Of a DNA stretch of 46,118 nt, positions 42,124-46,118 are shown in pieces. Origin of the DNA: Clostridium sp. (GTDB lineage Bacteria > Bacillota > Clostridia > Clostridiales > Clostridiaceae); assembly GCF_029258205.1 (NCBI RefSeq), contig NZ_JARHZJ010000079.1, forward strand, positions 1-46,118, read 5' to 3'. Numbering within the stretch: the stretch's first letter is position 1; every line of letters begins with the position of its first letter. Under the pieces are notes generated by a model. That model saw only the letters and a program-made list of their open reading frames with translations. It was not told the origin of the DNA and searched no databases. Both the position numbers and the translations under genes were made by a program.

Positions 42124-43838
42124 TAGGAATTGATTTAGGGACAACAACTTCAGAAATAGCTTATGTAAAAGATGGTAAGCCATGCATAATAAGAAATATA
42201 GAAGAGGGAGAGGATCATGCAATTCCATCGGTAGTTTCTATAGAAGGAGATGAAATAAAAGTTGGAAAGAAAGCTAAAAATCAAATTTTATTAAAGCCTG
42301 AATTAACAGTTGCTGAGGTAAAGAGAATGATGGGAACAGAAAATGTTATACAAGTACAAGGAAAAGAATACAGACCAGAAGAAATTTCAGCACTAATTTT
42401 AAAAAAATTAAAAGAAGTAGCTGAATATTTTTTAGGGGAAGAAGTAGAAGAAGCTGTAATAACTGTTCCAGCAAATTTTAATGATATACAAAGAAAAGCT
42501 ACAAAAAATGCTGGTGAAATAGCTGGCTTTAAAGTAGAAAGAATAATAAATGAACCTACTGCAGCAGCTATGGCTTATGGAGTAGATAACCTAGATAAAA
42601 ACGGAAATATTTTAGTTTATGACTTTGGAGGAGGAACCTTTGATGTAACTATACTAGAAATGTTTAATGGAGTTTTAGATGTAAAGGTAAGTAGAGGAAA
42701 TAATTATTTAGGTGGAAAAGATATTGATAATAAGTTAATAGATTATGTGGTAAATGAATTTAATAAATCAACAGGTATAAAATTAGATATATCAGATAGT
42801 AGAGTTTTGGCTAGACTTAAAGAAGGAGTAGAGGAAGCTAAAAAAACATTATCAACATCTAAGATGGCTGAAATAGTATTGCCTTATATTAGTGCTGACA
42901 AAGATAATAATCCAATAAACTTAGAAATGGTATTAACTAGGGAAGAGTTTGAATTTAATGTTAAAGAAATAATAGAATCAACTGAGAATATAGTAAATGA
43001 GGCTTTAGAGGATGCAAATATTACTGATAATGAAATAGACACGGTATTATTAGTTGGTGGTTCTAGTAGAATACCTTATGTAAGAAATATGCTTGAAAAA
43101 AGATTTAAAGGCAAAATAGCAAAGGGAGTAAATCCAGATGAGGCTGTGGCTTTAGGTGCTTCAGTACAAGCTGCTATTAAAAATGATATTAAAGTTGGAG
43201 AGTTAGGTACAATAATAGTTACTGATACATGTAACTATACTTTAGGAGTAGCGTTAAAGGGAGGTATATTTGATCCTATAATTAATAGAGATTCAAAATT
43301 ACCTTTAAATGCAACAAAGAGATATTGTACTGTTATGGATAATCAGACAGAAGTATTGATAAGTGTTTATGAGGGTGAAAGTAGATATGTTAGTGATAAT
43401 ACATTAATAGATGAATTTATATTATCAGGAATACCAAAGGCTGATACTGGTAAAGAAAAAATAGATATTACCTTTACCTATGATTTAAACGGAATCTTAA
43501 ATGTTTCAGCAGAAATTCTTTCTACTGGAGATGAAATTTCTAAAATAATGTCTACTAAAGGTCTTTCAAAAGAAGAGATTGAGGATCTTAAGGAGGTAGT
43601 TTCAAGTAATGAGAATATTAATGAGCTTGTACCCTGGAAATCAGCTAATTTATTTAAATTAGTAGAACCTAACTTTAAGTTAGCAGAAAGAAAAATTCCT
43701 ATGTTACCAAGTGCTGATAGAGAAAAGCTTCAAGAAATTATGAGTGACATGAAGGATGCAATAGTAGAGAATGATAAAATGGCACTTATGAAATTAGATG
43801 AAGAGCTTACAGATTTTTTATTTGATTTTGTTAATTAA
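42111..43838 (+). CDS. Hsp70-family chaperone (specialised, short DnaK-like)
   Basis: 575 aa, shorter than housekeeping DnaK (usually ~610-640). ATPase domain: IGIDLGTTTSEIAYVKDGKP, INEPTAAAMAYG, VYDFGGGTFDVTILE, LLVGGSSRIPYVRNML and NPDEAVALGASVQ are all intact. The substrate-binding beta domain is recognisable (TLGVALKGG to LNVSAEI), but the helical lid is short and lacks the usual C-terminal tail. ATG start, 13-nt overlap with the GrpE-like gene. Together with the J-like and TPR proteins it forms a private chaperone machine; its clients are unknown. HscC-like proteins are an alternative label. Confidence 0.92.
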   Translation: MGRIIGIDLGTTTSEIAYVKDGKPCIIRNIEEGEDHAIPSVVSIEGDEIKVGKKAKNQILLKPELTVAEVKRMMGTENVIQVQGKEYRPEEISALILKKLKEVAEYFLGEEVEEAVITVPANFNDIQRKATKNAGEIAGFKVERIINEPTAAAMAYGVDNLDKNGNILVYDFGGGTFDVTILEMFNGVLDVKVSRGNNYLGGKDIDNKLIDYVVNEFNKSTGIKLDISDSRVLARLKEGVEEAKKTLSTSKMAEIVLPYISADKDNNPINLEMVLTREEFEFNVKEIIESTENIVNEALEDANITDNEIDTVLLVGGSSRIPYVRNMLEKRFKGKIAKGVNPDEAVALGASVQAAIKNDIKVGELGTIIVTDTCNYTLGVALKGGIFDPIINRDSKLPLNATKRYCTVMDNQTEVLISVYEGESRYVSDNTLIDEFILSGIPKADTGKEKIDITFTYDLNGILNVSAEILSTGDEISKIMSTKGLSKEEIEDLKEVVSSNENINELVPWKSANLFKLVEPNFKLAERKIPMLPSADREKLQEIMSDMKDAIVENDKMALMKLDEELTDFLFDFVN

Positions 43839-43855
43839 TAGTGGGAGCATTTTTT

Positions 43856-44587
43856 ATGAAAAATAATAAACAAGCTTTAGAAGGTATTTATAATAATGCT
43901 TTGGATTTAATCTTAAATAAAAAATTGAAACTTGCAGAAAATCTCTTAGAAAAAATTTATGACTCTGGAAATATAAATATAGATATTTTAAATATTTTAG
44001 GAATAATAAAATATATGTATTGTGATTTTTATGGAGCTAGAAAATATTGGAATGAGAGTTTGAAAGTTTCATTTGAAGATAATAAGGCTTCAGAATTTAT
44101 CAAGGACATAGAAAGTAATGAATTTAGACTTATAAGTCAAAAATATATGGATTCATTAAACTTAATAGAAGATAAAAATTATTTAAAAGCAATAGAGATA
44201 CTAGAAGAAATTGATAAAAGAAGAAATGAATTAATAGAGGTTAAAATTATCTTAGCATTATTATATATGACAATAGATGAAAAAGATAAGGGATTTAAAA
44301 ATATAGAGAGAGCTTTATCATACGATATATCAAATTATAAGATAAAAGAGATATATGATGAAATCAAAAGTGATTTAGCAAATGGTGAGGATGAAGAAAA
44401 AGAAGGGATTGAAGAAGTTACTTTTTCTGAATCTATTTTAAATTTAATAATGATTTTGAATTATAGGATAAACTCTTTTTATGAAGAAGAACTAAAGTAT
44501 AGAAATAAAGAAATAAAATCTCTATATGAAGAAATCAAAACTATGAATTTAGAAAGTGAATCTTTAAATACCAAAAATAAAAATTAA
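43856..44587 (+). CDS. TPR-repeat protein of the Hsp70 operon
   Basis: 243 aa from ATG 43856 (GGGAG at 43843-43847; a GTG at 43841 precedes it). Helical tandem repeats resembling TPR: ALDLILNKKLKLAENLLEKIYDSGNINIDILNILGIIKYMYCDFYGARKYW, then YLKAIEILEEIDKRRNELIEVKIILALLYMTI and a third unit. An acidic segment (NGEDEEKEG) and a coiled-coil tail (YRNKEIKSLYEEIKTMN) follow. No signal peptide. Last gene of the operon, starting 18 nt after the Hsp70 stop codon. Probably an adaptor for client or complex binding. Confidence 0.75.
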   Translation: MKNNKQALEGIYNNALDLILNKKLKLAENLLEKIYDSGNINIDILNILGIIKYMYCDFYGARKYWNESLKVSFEDNKASEFIKDIESNEFRLISQKYMDSLNLIEDKNYLKAIEILEEIDKRRNELIEVKIILALLYMTIDEKDKGFKNIERALSYDISNYKIKEIYDEIKSDLANGEDEEKEGIEEVTFSESILNLIMILNYRINSFYEEELKYRNKEIKSLYEEIKTMNLESESLNTKNKN

Positions 44588-44601
44588 GTTTATAAATTAA
44601 G

Positions 44602-44668
44602 TTAGCTGTATTAATTATATTCTAAAAATTAAATTTCTTGGAATATAATTTTGATACAGCTATCTTTT
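44602..44668 (+). terminator. terminator of the Hsp70 operon
   Basis: TAGCTGTAT (44602-44610) pairs with ATACAGCTA, and after a small bulge ATTATATTC pairs with GAATATAAT. A T6 tail follows. The stem sequence resembles those at 16768 and 30697. Confidence 0.75.
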
Positions 44669-44869
44669 TTAATGTGGATAATATTCTCAGCAAAATATAA
44701 GGATATGGAATATATTATTTGTTTTTATATTATGGTAAAATATTGATATGAAAAATAGAAAATTAAGAGTAGATTAGTAGTATGATTTATATTATTAGAA
44801 TGGAAATTATTTAAGCCTTATAGAGGAAAATATATTTCCTTTTAGGTATTTATTTTAAGGAGGAAAATC

Positions 44870-45643
44870 ATGATAGATATACATTCACATATAATACCTA
44901 ATATAGATGATGGGTCAAAAAGTTTAGAAATGTCATTAGAAATGCTAAAAAGAGCAGAAGAATCAGGAACTAAGAAAATAATAGCAACTCCTCACTTTTT
45001 TAAGGGATATTGGACAGAAAACTATAATAGTGTAAAAGATAAAGTTAGAGAGTTAAATAAGTTAGCTAAGGAAAATAATTTAAATATTGAAATTTATCCA
45101 GGACAAGAAGTATTCTTTAATAATTACATACTAGAAAATTATAGTAGGGGAGATATTGGGACATTAGGAGAATCAAAATATATGCTAATAGAATTTCCTA
45201 TGGATAAAATATATTTTCAAAAAGTAATAGATGAAATATATGAACTTAAAATAAAAGGTATAACTCCAGTAATTGCTCATCCAGAAAGATATGTTGATTT
45301 CATAAATAACCCAGATACAATAAATCAGTTTATTGATGAAGGATACTTATTTCAGTTAAATGGAGGAAGTCTTACTGGATTATTTGGAAAAGAAGTAAAG
45401 AAAACAGCAGAGATTTTCTTAGAAAATAATATATATAGCTTTATTGGATCTGATGCTCATAGCAACGGAAATAGAAATACTAGTTTAAAGGAAGCTTGTG
45501 AAGTTGCAGATAGCATAAGCAGAGAAGTGAGTAGAAGATTTGAAGCTAATGGACTTGCTTTATTAAATAATGAGAAGATAGTATTTCAAGGGCAAAAAGT
45601 TAAAAAGAAGAAGAAAGGATTATTTTCATTCTTTAAAAGATAG
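44870..45643 (+). CDS. PHP-type tyrosine-protein phosphatase (CpsB/CapC/YwqE family)
   Basis: 257 aa, PHP fold. Metal-binding residues are visible: MIDIHSHIIPNIDDGS, IIATPHFF, GQEVFFNN, VIAHPERY and FIGSDAHSN. The C terminus is very basic (KVKKKKKGLFSFFKR), possibly a membrane-proximal tail. The family dephosphorylates the autokinase that controls capsule or exopolysaccharide assembly, and such genes usually begin a polysaccharide cluster; only the window edge follows here. ATG start with AAGGAGG. The downstream region holds only fragments, so any capsule genes either lie beyond the window or have been displaced by the transposase remnant. Confidence 0.92.
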   Translation: MIDIHSHIIPNIDDGSKSLEMSLEMLKRAEESGTKKIIATPHFFKGYWTENYNSVKDKVRELNKLAKENNLNIEIYPGQEVFFNNYILENYSRGDIGTLGESKYMLIEFPMDKIYFQKVIDEIYELKIKGITPVIAHPERYVDFINNPDTINQFIDEGYLFQLNGGSLTGLFGKEVKKTAEIFLENNIYSFIGSDAHSNGNRNTSLKEACEVADSISREVSRRFEANGLALLNNEKIVFQGQKVKKKKKGLFSFFKR

Positions 45644-45908
45644 AGAAAATATTTCTATTATTTTAAGTTACACTAAAGAATATTTTAAAAATTACTTAGG
45701 ATTAAATGAATATCAAGTAAGAAGTGAAAAAAGTATCTGTAGATATTTATTATTAAAGTTAATAAACTATACCTATTGTAAAATATATACTAATGATAAT
45801 TATAACTTTAATACTGGATATAAATTCATAAAGAAATCTTTAGAAAAATCTAAAGTTATATATTTACGAAGCCGTTGTAAGCAGGACACCGATAAAATAA
45901 ATTCTTAA
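45644..45908 (+). pseudogene. open frame without a start codon after the phosphatase gene
   Basis: The frame stays open for about 87 codons directly after the phosphatase stop codon and in the same frame, with no ATG, GTG or TTG codon. It reads like a real protein fragment (LGLNEYQVRSEKSICRYLLL, KFIKKSLEKSKVIYLRSRC, ending KQDTDKINS), but I do not recognise it. It is probably the 3' end of a gene whose beginning was lost, perhaps linked to the IS remnant that follows. Confidence 0.35.
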
Positions 45909-45941
45909 TTCATTAAAATAGATTAAGAATTTATTTTTTTT
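45899..45941 (+). terminator. terminator after the start-less frame
   Basis: AAATTCTTAAT (45899-45909) pairs with ATTAAGAATTT (45922-45932), and a long T run follows. Confidence 0.7.
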
Positions 45942-45943
45942 TG

Positions 45944-46076
45944 TTCAACTGTAAAATTCAGTTTTTTAGACAAAAGATTTGTCCCTATGACAATGCTTGT
46001 ATAGAGTCATTTCATATGTTTTAAAGAAACAAGAAGTTTATAGAAACATCTATCAAAATTATTAAGATGCTAAATT
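45944..46076 (+). pseudogene. IS3-family transposase (OrfB) C-terminal remnant
   Basis: One frame from 45944 reads KIQFFRQKICPYDNACIESFH. After a frame change near 46019 it continues LKKQEVYRNIYQNY. This matches the C-terminal rve domain of IS3/IS150-type OrfB (a pattern like SRKGxCxDNAxxESFxxxLKxExxY, containing the last catalytic Glu, with YDNACIESF the clearest part). The catalytic Asp residues and N-terminal part are missing, and the piece has a frameshift and stops, so it is inactive. It marks an old insertion at the window's right end. Confidence 0.65.
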
Positions 46077-46118
46077 TCTTATACCACTTAAAAAATCAAA
46101 AAATGTTCTTAATCTTAT

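Overview
The window is very AT-rich, with short intergenic spaces, strong AGGAGG-type ribosome binding sites, some TTG/GTG starts and many intrinsic terminators. This gene content and style point to a low-GC Clostridium (cluster I, C. perfringens-like). The species cannot be fixed from the sequence alone.

Layout. (1) 0.1-1.4 kb: acetate kinase. (2) 1.5-12.9 kb: an iron/heme block. A divergent AraC-type regulator faces a Fur-box-controlled operon encoding two NEAT-domain heme-binding surface proteins, a class D-like sortase, an IsdE/FecCD-type heme ABC importer, a two-subunit ABC exporter-fold transporter, a DUF454 membrane protein and a small Cys-rich protein. A strong terminator follows, then a truncated bfd-like [2Fe-2S] gene. 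(3) 12.9-16.8 kb: a Cys-type sulfatase, a CPA2 cation/proton antiporter and a charged hypothetical protein. (4) 16.8-19.3 kb: a TSUP permease plus DUF1847 pair lying between two direct copies of a ~160-nt hairpin-rich repeat, with a decayed serine-recombinase tail at one end and an initiator tRNA-Met at the other. (5) 19.4-22.8 kb: an unknown protein and a MotA/MotB-like pair of the ZorA/ZorB type, preceded by a predicted three-way-junction RNA and terminator. (6) 23.0-37.1 kb: a self-contained urea and nickel island. It has a Crp-family regulator, ureABCEFGD, an Amt ammonium channel, a divergent UreI/AmiS urea channel and a five-gene Nik/Opp-type ABC importer. (7) 37.1-40.0 kb: a small unknown gene and a membrane GGDEF-EAL protein. 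(8) 40.2-44.6 kb: a specialised Hsp70 operon (J-like/TPR, GrpE-like, short DnaK-like, TPR). (9) 44.9-46.1 kb: a CpsB/YwqE-type tyrosine phosphatase, a start-less reading frame and an IS3-family transposase remnant.

How the parts work together. In block 2, iron starvation should release Fur. Surface NEAT proteins, one cell-wall-anchored through LPKTG and one membrane-tethered, would then pass heme to the lipoprotein and permease. In block 6, UreI would admit urea, the Nik-type transporter would supply Ni2+ to UreE/G/F/D for urease maturation, and Amt would handle the ammonium produced. Block 8 looks like a dedicated chaperone set distinct from housekeeping DnaK.

Most notable leads: the NEAT domains have lost the Tyr heme ligands but keep two invariant Met residues; the two-copy intergenic element shows compensatory base changes; there is an orphan ZorAB-like motor with a structured leader; a G9 tract in nikC could make nickel uptake phase-variable; and the Hsp70 operon has a J-like domain without HPD. 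All functional statements come from reading the sequence; no searches were run.
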